Origin: Conus ventricosus
Lineage: Eukaryota; Mollusca; Gastropoda; Neogastropoda; Conidae
DNA length: 64,000 bases
Reading direction: 5' to 3'
Assembly (NCBI GenBank): GCA_018398815.1
Contig: CM031626.1
Span: forward strand, 37,125,123 to 37,189,122
The notes under the pieces were generated by a model. It did no database searches. It had not been told where the DNA came from and was given only the letters and a program-made list of their open reading frames with translations. The translations under genes and the position numbers were made by a program. The number at the start of each line of letters is the position of its first letter. The stretch's first letter is position 1. This document shows positions 10,096 through 23,699 of the stretch, piece by piece.

Positions 10096-13000
10096 ACAAT
10101 CACGCCCCGTTTTGTGTTTGTTCTAATCTAATGACTTCTTTGTTTCATCCGTTGTGTTGATCTCATGTAGCATTAGATCGCAGTTGAGCTTACCACCTCT
10201 CCCGTTGTCATGATGGAAAAGTTTAGTTGCAAAACACAATGCTCTTCTTTGTAGTTTTCTATGTGATAGTTTGACTGCCAACACTCGCGAGCTATTCCCC
10301 CTTTGCACTTTTTAATGATTTCTCCTGGCTCGAAAAGACTGTCATTGGTTTGACCATTATAACCACACAAATACTCCTTGCGATCACCTGTCCAGATAAA
10401 TTTTCATCCGTTCATCCTTGCCTATAAAACCTTCTTGTTAGTAAGTGAATGCAAAGGCGAATCTTTAGGCTTAATCGGGACGGTCATACCATTCCCGCAT
10501 GACCTTAGCCTTCTTCATATTCCATGTCTTTATTAGCAGTGTCTTCAGTAGGATTATCTTTAACAAAACTGTCTGTATCTGGTACAGTACTCTGGACTCA
10601 GGATACGAGGGCTTAAAGTAGTCATAAAGAAATTCCGTAACATCCACAAGCTTTGATAATTCTCGAAAACCAGTAAACCCAATGCAAAAAACAGGTTCCC
10701 TGCTCTTCACGCCGCTGACTTCTTTCTTTTTTCATCATTATGCCACTATAAGGTGATCATGAAATCTACTGAAGTCCTGATAATTAGGTTTTGAAGTACA
10801 GCTTTAATTGCTTCGTTCTCTGCTGGTAACCAATTGACATCTTTCGCTTGTGGCGATTCTCCATAGTCCCCCCCTTTCCAAATAACAGCTGTTGTTATCC
10901 CAGCTTGATAAAAAGTCTTGTTTTCTTCTGAAGCATCTGTGGATTTAGTTCTGAGGTCAGTGTTCTTCATGATGGTTAGGCGTTTCATGGAAACTGTTCT
11001 GATCGAAAGCAATATTTTACGCATGATGCTGTCAAACTTTCAAAACCATGTTTAATTAAAATTGTAGAACGTCTGTACATGACAGACATAATTTTTATTG
11101 CCTCGAAGATTGGGGCACAGTTTTAGGCGGCTCTCCTAGGATCCACTTTAGGCTTTCTGCTGCCCTAATGGATAGTACATTAGGCAGGTCATGGAGTTCA
11201 TGTGGCTATTCTAAGTCAACTTTTATGAATGAAACCACGCTGCTGAATTCAGGCCTCGTTAACTGCCCAATCCACTTTAATGCCTTTTGATATTATTTGT
11301 ACCTGTTGTACATCTTGAAAGTTACGGTATGGAAGGGATTGCGCCATTGCCATCCATACAGATCTGTTTGCGAATAAATACATGAGATTGTTAGACTGTT
11401 ACTCGGGTGGATCATAGTCGTCTTATGTATTTGTTGTTTGCTTACAGTAATGATGCGACGCCCATACTTATTCCTCCACGCATTACCCGTTTTTCAATCA
11501 TCTGAATCATTGGTAGCTCTGACATATAATATCAATCTGTACTCAGTAACTTTAAGAAAGAGTCCCAAAACTCATCGGGTGCAGAATTATAAGCGCAGGA
11601 TTCTTCACGCGCGATAATGTCTTCACATGCAGGTCTTGCTATAATTTCAAAGACGTCCCGCAAACAATACATACATCTGCCATTAAATAGCGAGTCATGA
11701 TGTCGTCCCATCCGTGTTTCACTCTAACTCTGCCACGCTTCTTTGAGCATGTGGGTAATCAGAATCCGCTGATGTCCTTTCCTCCTAAAGTCCTAGAAAG
11801 TAACGCGCCTGTAGGAGGAAGTGTGTCTTCGTCCAAAACCTTTCCCAACTGTTCATGTACTCATAGGCTAAACGCCCCCTTTCTAACAAGTGTTGATACG
11901 TCAAAATATTCTTCCGTTATTGGGCAGGACTTTAAGGACAAAGCCAGTGACTTAATGAGCCCATCATGGTTGCTTGCATGAGAGGTCGTAGAAAGAACTT
12001 GTTATTTAAAGTGAAAACACCATGTTACTTTATGCCATTGGGACTGTGAATGCCATGCTACCTGAAGGGCCGCTGGTTACTGCTTGCATTATTAGGTGAG
12101 TGTCATAACCTCGCAAAGTTTATGATAAGAAGATGGGCAGCTTGCCATGTCTGTGGTTCAAACTTTAGTGAAGATTTGCATTTGTTAGGCGCCGCTTCTC
12201 TGATTTCTTTCCACTAATGTGATCAGGGTCTCTTACTGTTGGATTCGCTGCGTCTGATGAGTGGCCTAAACCACAAATCCACATGCGTGGCTGTGTCATC
12301 ATACTGTTGGTGGTGTTTATTCAGGGCGCCATTATGTTTCAGATAAGTTTTTAGATTATTGAACAGTCATTGGCGCACGTGCTGCATTGCGTTTTAAGAA
12401 ATGTTCTGCAGCATCTGGTCCTCTCATATAATTCTGGTCTGAATTTAAACGCCATCCGACCTCGACCAAATAATGAAGCAATTATGAACAATTGTATGAT
12501 TACTTCATTAAGACTGTTTTTTCGTAGTTTTGGGTTTTCGGTTGCGGCCTTCATAACGGATCTATGAAGTGATTCAATGTCTTGCATATAAACAAACGTA
12601 TGGACTTGTTTGCCAGCCGTTTCCAGTCTTTAAAACTAACTTAGATCCTGCGAGGGCCTGCGTTTGTTTGTTCTGTCGCTACAGGTTACTGAACTTTTTC
12701 AAGGTTTTATATGTTCACTCGCGGCTTGCACTAGATGGATGTCTTGTTATATCTTTTTCTGCTAGATGTCTTGTATGTAGTGTTTTTTGATGTATGGCGC
12801 AAGATTCTGCACATGGTTGCGTTTCCTTGGTGTGTGTAATGGGGAAGCCCTGCTGAGCGAAATCATTTAGGAGTAGTCCACTTGACTTTTGGCTTGGTTC
12901 GCCTATGTTGGATGTCGTGGACACTTTTTTGGCACCCAATTTGGTTTCTCATCCCATGTGTTTACATTAACAGTTTTTGGGGTTGTTTTGGTTCTTCATT

Positions 13001-13700
13001 CTGATGCAATTTGCGCTCGTCACTATACAGGACAAGGACTATTCATGAAGTTAAGATCTTTGGTGTTGTGACGATGTTAGTCAACTCTCTTGCGGGTCGC
13101 GGACATGAGGCAGCCTTTGCACTTGTACACACCACATGAAACATTTGTTACTGTCTGAATTTTGTTATGTTTAAAAACTGACTCTTTTTATAACCTAATA
13201 CTCCCGAGGTTGCGGAATGTAAGCCTTGCCTTCATATCGGTCTTTACTTAGCATGTTTTAATCCTATCTACTTAGTCTGCGACCTCTGACCAAACAGAGC
13301 CTTCATTTTAGCTTCTTCAGCGGCAGCGTCAACTGATGTAAGCAGTTCGTCTCGCCCAACCGGTGTGTTAAGTCATTAGAGGAATAGATTTGTCTGCCGG
13401 TTGAGTTGGGGACCCTGACTTCTAGATTTCTTTCATTATTATTGTAATAGTCGATTGCGCGAAAACAGTAACATTACTTTACACTGGCGGGTCTTTTGTA
13501 GTCTTTCTGGGATACTCTTCGAGAAATTGCATGAGAACAACACTTGCTGTACGTTTGTGGGCGTTATCCTGTGAGCGTCAAGGACTTTCCTTAAATCAAT
13601 TTCATTGAGTGTCTTGATAAACGCTCTCTCTCAGAGCATTCCTGTCAAACTATTCGTCTTTGTACTGCATCATATCTTAGCACATGCTGTCTTTCTTTTC
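10096..13700 (-). pseudogene. Decayed family B DNA polymerase (copy 1)
   Basis: Colinear on the minus strand with the polymerase at 55221-58628. Clear matches are the C-terminus (about 10100-10450), the FTGFRELSKL..EFLYDYFKPSYPESRVLY segment (near 10600), NTDLRTKSTDASEE (near 10960), the polymerase A region (11100-11500), the endonuclease VII-like region (about 12020-12350) and the N-terminal segment at 12600-13700. AACTTAGA.CCTG is exact near 12638. The motif C peptide DTDSF survives only in a shifted frame near 10575. Many stops and indels show long-term decay or very poor consensus. Confidence 0.75.
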
Positions 13701-13763
13701 TAGCCAAAATTTTTATTTATATTAAAAATAAATTATACTTAAATCAGAACCAATATCAACGGT

Positions 13764-13788
13764 GCCCCCCCCCCCCCCCCACCCCCCC
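13764..13788. repeat. Poly-C tract
   Basis: A 25-base run of C with one interruption, at the right edge of element copy 1. Confidence 0.85.
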
Positions 13789-13789
13789 G

Positions 13790-16700
13790 CTCTTTTGCGC
13801 TTGGACTCATTAACTTAAAGTATAAACACCCTTTGGCGTTGTTAATGTGAGACTGTTTAGAACATGAGTATTAAGGTCTCGTTTACTTGTTTTTAGCATT
13901 CCTTTTTCTTGTTGATCTGTCTCGGCGTCTGGCTGTTGAGAAAATACTTGCCCCTCGCCTTTCTTTGAAGGCTCGCTAAACTTTTGTCTCTGTTGTAGTC
14001 ATCAAAATCGGCTCCTTGTAAACGAGTATAGTTCTATCTTCGTGTTGTTTGGAGGTCAATCCAAGCGCTGTATTGTTTGTCAAGTTTAAACGAACTTTAG
14101 TGTAGCCGTTAGTAGTTGAACCCATAGATCAAAAAGTTTTATATATATAAGCCTGTGTGCCACTTTGGAGTTTAGTTTTATTCTTTTTGCTCAGTGCACT
14201 GACGGCTATGTTGTACCCACACGAGAGCTAAAGACAATACTACCTAGAGGGTTAAGCTGCGGTCGTCGTGCGCCTAGGGCCCGTTGCTAAAGAGGCCTTC
14301 ACTTGTCTCAGCGGCCGGATTGCAGCTCGTATAGTTGGAATGCCCAAGTTTTAACATATGTTATCGGCTTTATAGCAGCTCAGAATTTCCTTCGTTTGCG
14401 GGTGCTTGCGGATTTTGAAAGGTCCTGCTTCTAGCTTGTTTGTCTGCATGGGCTCCATCCCCCAATCCTACGTTAGGTTGGTTTTGCTGTAGGCTAGTTA
14501 CTTCTGGGTGTTGATTTATCTGCACTGTATGGCCCGGCCGATCTCGGCGCTGGGCGCCGCGCCGCTGGTGGCTCCATTGGTATGTTAAGGTTTTATAACA
14601 GTCTTGCGTTGGGATAGTTTTGATATAGGTAGGGAGTTTTGTTAGTTCGGGTGTGTTTGGAGGGTCCTAGATTCTGCGGAGATGCTGTGTTGTTTATATT
14701 TTGTTCTGGTATGGGGGGAGAGACGCGGCGGCTGCGGGTGACTTGTGGTAGGGGCGTTGATAGCGGCCCCAGGAGCCCTAACTGAGTTGGGGGAGCCCGA
14801 GGAATTTGGGGTTCTCGGCGCTGGAGTGTCCGTCGATAATCGTGGTGAACGACTCAATCACTCCAGCTGCGACCCGGGATTGCGGTATTGCATGGTATTT
14901 TTAAGGGTTATGGAGGGGCTAGGTGGGGAGGAGGCGTAATTGATGGTTGCATATGCCTAATGTCATTTGTTTCGTCACCCCTCGGGGGTAGGGTGATATC
15001 GGGTCCCCCCATCCGTTTTCGTTGTTGTTTATTTCCTTCACTTGGAGCCTTATCGCACGAGGCCTGTGATGGCGCGATACATTATCATGCACTACCAACA
15101 GACTCATCATTGGTCATCGGTGTGGGCACGCTTCTGGTGCAGTCACAATGTATCCAGGACTTGATAACGGGGGGGTGGATGCCCCGATGCATATAGTATT
15201 GAGGGTGGGGGCGGGAGCAGGGGTTTTCTCGGCACGCCCTGGACGAGGCTGTGGGTTGGCGGGGTTGGTGGGGGCCACGTTTTTTTTTTTAAAATCCGTG
15301 GCGATCCGGACAGACGGGGGTTTGGGCGGCGGGGCATCTTCCACAATCAGCTATGTTATTTAAATTTGTGTTAGAGCGGGATCTGCTGGATGGCGGGGGC
15401 TACGGTTTATTTCGATTTATTGGTCTTTTGGGGTCCGTGCCCCGGCGTGAGGTTGGTGTTTGGGGGAGGAATGCGGTTTCATCTCGGTTCACGGTTTAGA
15501 TTGGCATTATGTGTGGGAATGATATTCTGGGGCTTCTATTTCCAGTCCGTTGCTTTTTCTGAGGTGGGATGAGAGCGTGATATATGCAAAATAAACGGCA
15601 AACATCTAACGTAGCGATTGGTTGGTGCTGTTTTGCGGGTCGGTGCGTGGGTCGAGGGCTGGGCGCCGTGGGGGGTGGATCGATATCCAGGGGGGGTGGG
15701 CTGGTTATAAGTTAGAATTCATATGGGAAAACAAATCTCTCTCTCTTTGAAATTTTGTACATGTACCCCCCCATTCCCCCCCACCACCAGGGGCGACGCC
15801 CGGATTTCCAGGTCCATTGGCCAGCTGGTCGAGGGGCTTTCTATAAGACATATTGAGTACGGGATAATAGTGTAATTTTTTAATGTTTGTTGTAAACCGC
15901 GTGATTTATATTTGTACTTTGGCGTGGGCATTTATTCGATTTACTTCATAAGTTTGTTCATGCATCACCTGACGTAGGGCGGCCGTCCGGTCGGGGTGCC
16001 CCTTGTAACGCGAATAGGGATCTTTGCCCGAGGCAGGTCTTGTGGGCGTTCTGGCCATTGTTGTTCGTTTCCATTGATTTCAGCATACATTTTCGCACGA
16101 GTTGTACATGAAGCAACGGTCTGGCACGGGGTAGCGGACTGTGATCAGGGTGGAGTGGTTTTATTTTTACTGCTGTTCGGGCATGCCCCCCCCCTGTGGC
16201 TTTGTCTATCCCCCCACTTATTGTTTGGTGCCCATACTTTGTTTGGTTTGAAAATTGCCCCCCCCCCGTTGAGTGTTTCCCAATACACGAAGTTTGAGAG
16301 CCCGGGCCCCGGTGAGATTCTGGGGTGACCATTGTCTATATTCTGGGGCCCCCCGGGGGGGGGGGAAGGGGGGATGTGCTGACCCCCCCCGGTGCGCTGA
16401 GGGGGTATCAGGACCCCCCCCCCCCACTTGGAGTCGCGGCACTAGACCCTGATAGAACGCCGGCACCCCCCCCCCCTCTTATATTCTTCCGCGCCTATGT
16501 GGCGACGAGTGGCGCGGGGATTTCTGGTGGTCCCTAGGTAGGGAATAGAGGGGTTCGGCTTGCCATGAGGAGATGGTTTTTATGTGGGTAAACACCCCCC
16601 CACCCCCCCCCCCCCCCCACAGTATAATAGTCTCCCCCCTCCGCCTTTATTTTCCCTTTTTCACCATTCTAGGCCATCCCAGGGTTCGTCAGTCTTTTCT

Positions 16701-18240
16701 ATGCGGGTCTCCCAGCTTCATGTTTAGCCTGTGGTTGGCTTTGTGCGAATAGATTGTTTTTTTAAACAAAGTTAAATAAAAAATTAATTAATTAATTAAA
16801 AAACCTTGGCAGGCATAATTGATAAGTATGCAACGAAGATTTTGATGTTTTGGTTCGTGGAGACCGACTGAGTGACAAAATGATGACCTTTTTGACACGG
16901 GCATCGCTTCAAGCGCTCTCAATGGCGGATGTGAATTAACCATATCAGGGGAAAGTTGCGGTCGGAGCACTTTACATAAAGTTTAGGTCTAGGATCCACC
17001 CGATTTTATTTGAACCCTAATGATTTGAATTTTGATGATGGGTCATTTGTTTGTCTAGGGGCGATTTCAAGGAGAAATTCTGTTTCGGCTTACCATACTA
17101 ACAGACCCATCAAACTGTTTTTTAGCCATTGAGTTACATTTTTACTAGGGGGACCCTCTGTGTGAAAAGGTCCTTACAATCGCCTTGGTCTTGTTAGACC
17201 GAAATTAAGGGCGGATTGCAGGTGCTTAACTTCAAATCCACACTCGCAGGAGGTACTCCCTCCAGCCTAACCAAATACAAAAAAAACATGGGAACTGAAG
17301 TATTGTATTCCAATCGGCAGATGGAATACTCTATTTGGGGCATATAGAAGCCAGAAGTATTCCAAGTTTTTCATGTAGATAACAGCATGAAGACTATACA
17401 CGGACTCAACCGCTTTACCCATGCGAGGAAAATACGCAGCCCTGTGTTTCACTGATGGGAGGAAGGTTCTGAGGGCGGAATTATACACCTCTCCTATATT
17501 TAGCAAAACTAGGTGAACTAGATGAGAATTATTTAACCCCCTAGAGAAAAAGATATAAACTCGGTTGGGGGGCTGGGATGGGGGGGACGCCAAAAACTTA
17601 GGCGCTGATTTTAATCAGATAGAATAAACCCAATGGACTAAATTGATCCCCACCTTGGGGTTACAAGAAAAAGATCTGCAAGGGACTAGAAGCGGCTAAC
17701 TACTAAAACCGAGGACCATGTACGGAATCTCACGTGAATAGAATATGAGTAAACTATTCTCGAAATAAATTTTTTTATGAAGACACAAACGCTTGCAGGC
17801 AGATAACGAATAACGAACAGCTGTGTAGGAGAGCATGGGGAAGTCAACTTTACGCAAGCGTTTATTAACTTGCCTTGGATGTGCAAAATAAGGTACATTG
17901 GTGTTTGGTCTATTATTGGCGGCCGGTTGGATTCAAAGGTTTTCAGTCCTTCCGCCCGCCATCGCCTCCACCTGATAATCATGGGTTAAAAAAAAACAGG
18001 CTCTGATCATTCATTGCCAAGGTTTTATTAAATAAAAATTAGCTAGTAAAAGCTATAGACTGCTCTTTACGGGGATATATTTAGGGGGGCTTTTGTCAGC
18101 TGGCTGTTGGGTTCTACTGGCACGCTGAAAAGTAGTTGAGTTTATGTCGGAGAACCATTATGGGTAACATTAGTTCTCCGTAATAGTTGGGGTTTCATTA
18201 GTATAGATAAAAGACCAAGTAATCTTTTGCAGTTCAAATC
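13790..18240. other. No recognisable gene; G/C-run-rich stretch
   Basis: From about 14640 to 16640 the sequence is full of G and C runs of 5-10 bases. Open frames there (for example 14888-15196 and 15958-16332) have skewed Gly, Pro and Arg composition and no motif. 16779-16800 is an AATT repeat and 16589-16620 a poly-C tract. The rest is unremarkable. I see no gene or known repeat. Confidence 0.4.
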
Positions 18241-18244
18241 CACC

Positions 18245-18445
18245 CCACGCGTTCACCCCCCCCCCCCCACCCAACACATACCGCGCCCCCTCCCCGTCTG
18301 CTCTTCACTAACCCCTCCCCCCTCCTCCCCCCCTCCCCGCGCCCTCCCCCCCTTGAGTTCACCGTCCTCCCCCTCCCCTCCCTCCGCGCCCCGCCCGTCC
18401 CCCCCCATCTCCCGCGCCCCGCCGCCCCCCCCCCCCCCCGGCGTT
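18245..18445. repeat. C-rich low-complexity tract
   Basis: About 200 bases of CCCTCC-like sequence. The Pro/Ser-rich open frame over it is an artefact of composition. Confidence 0.8.
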
Positions 18446-18613
18446 TGGGACTTCGGGAACCGCTCTGATGAATTTATCTTGGGCGTTCTTTTTTTATTGT
18501 TTGATATTCAGTTGGGCCAGTAATTTATGGTCCGGTTTTGTCCCAAACCTTCTTGTTCATTGCCTGCTATATTGAATTGTCAGTAATGATAGATTTATTG
18601 TTTACCTACGGGA

Positions 18614-18645
18614 CCCCCGTTCTGTCCAGCGTCAGGGAACGGGGG
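18614..18645. other. Perfect 9-base hairpin
   Basis: CCCCCGTTC and GAACGGGGG are exact reverse complements separated by 14 bases. No gene is adjacent, so a role cannot be assigned. Confidence 0.4.
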
Positions 18646-18649
18646 CTTA

Positions 18650-21600
18650 AGCTGGTACTAAACCACAGTGGCCATCTCTCAGCAAGTCTACTTTCGTTTT
18701 CCTGGGCGTATTGTTAAAAACATAGTTGGTGTTTTGTTAACCTTTGAAACTTGATAAGCGTAAATCAACTGTAGATTTAAATGGCCGTCTCTAAATTTTT
18801 TTCGCGATGCCCTAATGTTGGTTTTGGGCGTCAAAGCCAGCAAGGGAAGGATTCAGGTTCGCCCAAATGCCTCGGTTCTTGCCTGTTGCGTGGGACCCTA
18901 GCTATCACCAATCGTAAGTGCGGGAATTGAAGGTCGTTTGTATTTGTTCTTTTTCCAGCCTATAGTTAAGGCCCTTAGGATGTGTCTTAGATCTAAATGT
19001 TGGCCATGCTGTGTTATTGCTCTGGATGTCCTCGGGATACCCGGGGTCTATACTAGTTGTGCCAATAGAAAGATTTGAATGGAGTGTTGCCAGGTCTTAG
19101 TTATTTCTGTTTCTGTGCGTTGCCCGGATAAAAGAAAGGGCGCCTAGGCCATGAGTATGATCAAACTTTTTGGCTCTACAAAAGCCTGTGCGCCTTGATG
19201 CTTAATACTTGATACTATCGTTTTCACGCATCTTTCATTATAATGCTCCTTTTAGTCTATTCTGTTGCTAGTTGGTATTCGAATTTGGTTTCGCCTCATT
19301 TTGGTAATTGGCGGCTTTCGCAGTTACTGGTTCTATATATAACGTCTGACAAGGTGTTATTAATTAGGAAATTCGGTTCAATCAGCGGAACTCACACAAT
19401 AGGATCATGATGATTTTATTATGTATCGCACAGTTTCACGACACACTGTCCATCACCCAGGTTGGATTGAACAAGACACATGCTATACTATGTTTAAACT
19501 GGGCTTTGTTTATAAAAACTCGGCTTCGGAGGCACTATAAACCCACCGCGTGTTTCTTGTCTGGTGGTCGTTTCTCTCATAGGGGGGGTTTTAAGATAGC
19601 TCTGCAATGGAGTACTCACCTTTTTTATGGAAAAATGGAGCAGTTCCTTGGGTTCAGCAATGTCAAGAGTATTCAGTTGCTTTTTTTTTACGGATTGTTA
19701 GTGCGGGCCAAACTGGAATATTTTGGCGCCCTGTTTAATTTGCGATTCACGCAGTTTTTAATTTTGTTCTTGAAATAATGTTTTGTAATCTTTAAATTAC
19801 CCAAGACCGGCCCCTTCGTTTTTTGGAAGCATGCGATTGATATAACAATTTTGCGGGGCCTAAACGGGTCGCCGCTACCATGAAATATTCTACAAAGTTG
19901 CCTTTGGCGTTCTTTACGAAGTGAAATCCTCAAGATTAATAATTTCGGTTCTAAAAGGTAACATACTAATATCAGGGGGCCAAAAGTTAGCACAGTTAAA
20001 TCCAATTAACCTGAGGGTTTTTTTACGGGTTTTGCTCACTAAAAAGAAGCTATTGTGTAACGTCGGACTGTTACTCTCAAACTTAATATACAATGCATTA
20101 TCTAAAAAAAACAATTGTTAACTTTATAAACCTGATGAAGGAAGTCATGTTCGCAGATCACATTAACCTATTTTGTTGTTAGAGCTAGCTAAAATGGTTA
20201 GGCTTTTGCAAGCCTGGACCAATCATAGATCTTAGAGTTGTTACGCCAGGGGACCAAAATACTTACTGATTGTGGGGGAAAGGTTTCCGCTCAATTCTTG
20301 CATTTACATTTCATTTTACTCTATGTTTCATTTGGTTTGTGCTCGAAGAACTGATGATAAAACTTAATATGGATGAAGGCCCTCAACGTTTTAAGTAGCT
20401 CTTACCGTGCAGGGGAATGGCTGCATATTGCGATTATGATGTCAAATTTTACATTGCCCTAATGTCAGTTTTTTAAAAGATTAGTTTGTGGCGGAGGGTC
20501 GGATCATTTTATATATATAGATCAAAGAGAACAAACGGGGAAGGAAAGGAACGTCGTAAAAATGTGCATTAACCTGCACAATTGTTTTGGAAATTTAAAA
20601 TATATAAACTGTACTAAAAAATGTCGCGTGTGGGCCAGAAAGAAACCAGGAGTTACATTTGCGCCTGTAAGGTGTATTACTTTAGAATTTAAAGACCTTG
20701 CAGGACGTTGCGGATTTTGGAAATTCAAACAAATGTGTGAGATGGGGCACTTTGTAGTGTTTTGAAGTACACTTTAAGAGGTGTTATAAATCGGGCTAAA
20801 GAGGTTGGGCCTACGACAAACCCAATAAGGTTTCCTAATAACTAGATGCACATAATACGCTATCTAGAAGCAAAATATACTTGGTGGCCAGTATGAAATA
20901 TAAATATTAGTTCGAAAAACTCCTGACCTCAAAATGGGCACTTAGAAAAAACCATATTTAGATCCCCTTGGGATGAAGAAAATTTGAATTCTTAAAGCCC
21001 CATTGACATTTTTTAGGCGCGTCAAAAAATGTTTCAGAAAAGCATTCAACCTCTGGCCCTTTACATGGAAGTCTTATTGGCCGGACGACAATAGCCGAAA
21101 AAGGAAATGGTAATAACCGCCGTTTTGGGAAATAAAACAGTACATCCTACCACAGTAAAGAAAACCAGTTTGTGAAAATGCTTCTTTACTAAAAATTTTT
21201 CTAGTTCTTTCCTAGCAGAAAATTAGGAAGACACGTTTCTCAAATGATTGTTGTAAAGTTCTGTTCTTTATTGATGTGGGAGGGATGGGGTTCGTTTGGG
21301 CGTTAGTGTTGGAGTCATGATAAAAAGGAATTATTTAGATGGGGCAAAATACTTATAGGACGTTTAAACGCACCTTAACGTGGTTTGTCACGTCGTTCTT
21401 CTCAATGGCGAGGCATAGTAACGATCATTAAAAAACAACAAGCAACTCAAATCCAATGTTGACTTACAAATAAGAAAAAACAATTCTCTACAGAACTAAA
21501 TTGGATTAATCTTTACCTACTTTTAGGTCTTTGTAGGGTCGTTATTATACTGAACAAGTTTAACAGAGGGGAATTGAGAAAATTAATAACTGGTGTTAGA

Positions 21601-23500
21601 TTAAATTTCTGCTTATAAATATACTATGGAGCAGGTATAACTTTATGGACCCAAAAAACACTCCCTCATTGCTTCCCATTGATTTTGTTGTGGCAGGGGG
21701 GAAGTGGTTGTAGAAAAAACAATATTTGTCCTAGACCCTTGTCACAACACAGTTTATCGTCTATTAATTCTGATTTAATATTGTGGTCTTTTCTGTCTAT
21801 ACACTTAAATGGAAAACACATTAGCATAGCATGATTGATAGGTTTATTGGGACAGATGGATGACATACTATTTTAGGTTATCCTAGCTTATAAAAAAACG
21901 GAATCCCTGTCGAAGCTGAGGTGAACCGACATGTTGTACTTACCATCTGACTATCGGGTAAACAGTTTGTTAGGATAGCTGGCTGTTTGGAAGGTATATG
22001 CACCCCAAGACTCCACCAGACCAATCAGTCTACTATCTATCAATTTTAGCACTCTCTACCCAAACCTACACTTTCTATTATAGGATGGACTGTCGCAGCA
22101 TAGAGGACACTAGTTTAATAGATGGAACTACCCACTTTGTCGGCGATTAACTAGCTTTCTGCGGGCAAAGAAACTTGCTTGGGATATAAGTTGTGTGGTT
22201 TTTGATGGCCATGAGAAATATAAAACTCGGTTTTTTAAAATAGGACTTTATCGGAGGAACAGTTTAGGACTGGTAGTTTTATTTGCACATCCGACAAAGT
22301 CATGAGACTCATTGAAAGAATGGTTTTTGCGCGCAAACAATGGATGTATTTGATAACATGATATCAGGAAATACACATCAGGATTAACAAAAACTGAATC
22401 TGAAAAGTTTAGTTTAATTTGTTGATTGGGCCGGGGGGAATAAAACGGCTTAAACCCTTTCACAGTATGTGTGTTTGTTGATATTCGTATTTTTTTGTGG
22501 TTAATGGACCCGTCCCTTTACTTTCATGAGAAACAGTAATATGCTGTTTCTTAGTGGCACACATTTCGCCCGAAATCGGTGTGGGGCTAGGGTTGAATAT
22601 GTGGGTAGAAAAACAGACATTTTCCTGTTCTCTGATGAGCTTTTCTTTGTCGACAAGCATTCTGTAAGTGTTCCCGTACACGCCCGTTCTAATGTCCACA
22701 TGGCAGCGTTAATGTACTGTTAATCGACAATGCGTGTAAGCGAAAGGGCACTTTTGGCAATCTCATGCATCCATGGCCGATCGAAATTGGGGGTCTCATT
22801 TACTTTGGGGTGTTACTCGTTGGTTGACAGACTTGAAGATTAATGGAAAATGGTTTCGTGTGGAAATGTTCTCACACAGGGGGGTCTGTCCACACTTTCT
22901 AGTGTGTTTGAGCATCCTGGGCAGCAATGGGCTGGTCCGTTTTTTTGCTGGCATCCAGTGGAAAGGAGTGCGGAGAAGACGCCTGCATCTCGTAATAAAC
23001 TGGGAATGCGTAAACAGCCACTTACAGGAGGACTAACTTTGGAGGGATTGGGGAGTTTTCTGGTATGGTGCTGTGCCGATTTGCGTTGCAGGCTCTTTCC
23101 TCGTTATTCCGCTTTAAACAGACTGTTTTAAAATCCACAACAGTCATAGATTTTAATGATTTCCAAAATTTTGTCGAGCTGTAGAGGCCTTCCTCAGTGC
23201 GTGAAATTATGGGACTGGCCGGCGAGGTCACCACATTACCCACTGGGTACATATAAATGTAAACGTGAAATAACACAATTCTCTGTGTTCTTATTAAAAT
23301 CTATTCTAAGTAAAACGAAAGGGCAAAAAAGGATTTGCACGTACAAGGCAATGTTGTTCAATAGGAAAATGGGGTTGCACACAATTGGGACGTTAAGGTT
23401 CTAAGAGTAAGCAAGGGGGCTGAGTTGTGTGTGTAAAAAAGCCTGTGATGCCCGCGGAGCACGCAGTTGGTTTGGGAGTGTACGTGGTAGTCTAGGAGAA
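18650..23500. other. No recognisable gene
   Basis: Scattered short open frames on both strands, none with a motif I can defend. The longest (19407-19778 plus, 22850-23131 plus) lack conserved features. Composition is average to AT-rich with occasional G runs. It probably consists of old, diverged repeats. Confidence 0.4.
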
Positions 23501-23539
23501 GTGGGTTTAGTGTGGTGGGAGTGGTGGTGAGGTTTGAGC

Positions 23540-23690
23540 AGTGTGTGTGTGTTATGTGTGTGTGTTGTTGTGTGTGTGTGTTGTGTGGTGTGGGTGTGTG
23601 TGGGTATGTGTGGGTGTCTGGTGTGTGGTGTGTGACGTGTGTTTGAGTGTGTGTGGTGGGGGGGGGGGGGGTTTTTAAAAATAAAAGGGG
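23540..23690. repeat. TG-rich simple repeat
   Basis: Interrupted TGTG/GTGG tract ending in a run of about 13 G near 23658. The minus-strand Thr/His-rich frames across it are artefacts. Confidence 0.85.
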
Positions 23691-23699
23691 GGGGGTTAT

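Noticed and set aside
19560..19778. Possible CR1-type LINE tail (LLVRAKLEYFGALFNL)
   Set aside because: Only a vague resemblance to the LVRS.LEY..VW.P motif, with no supporting neighbours in any frame.
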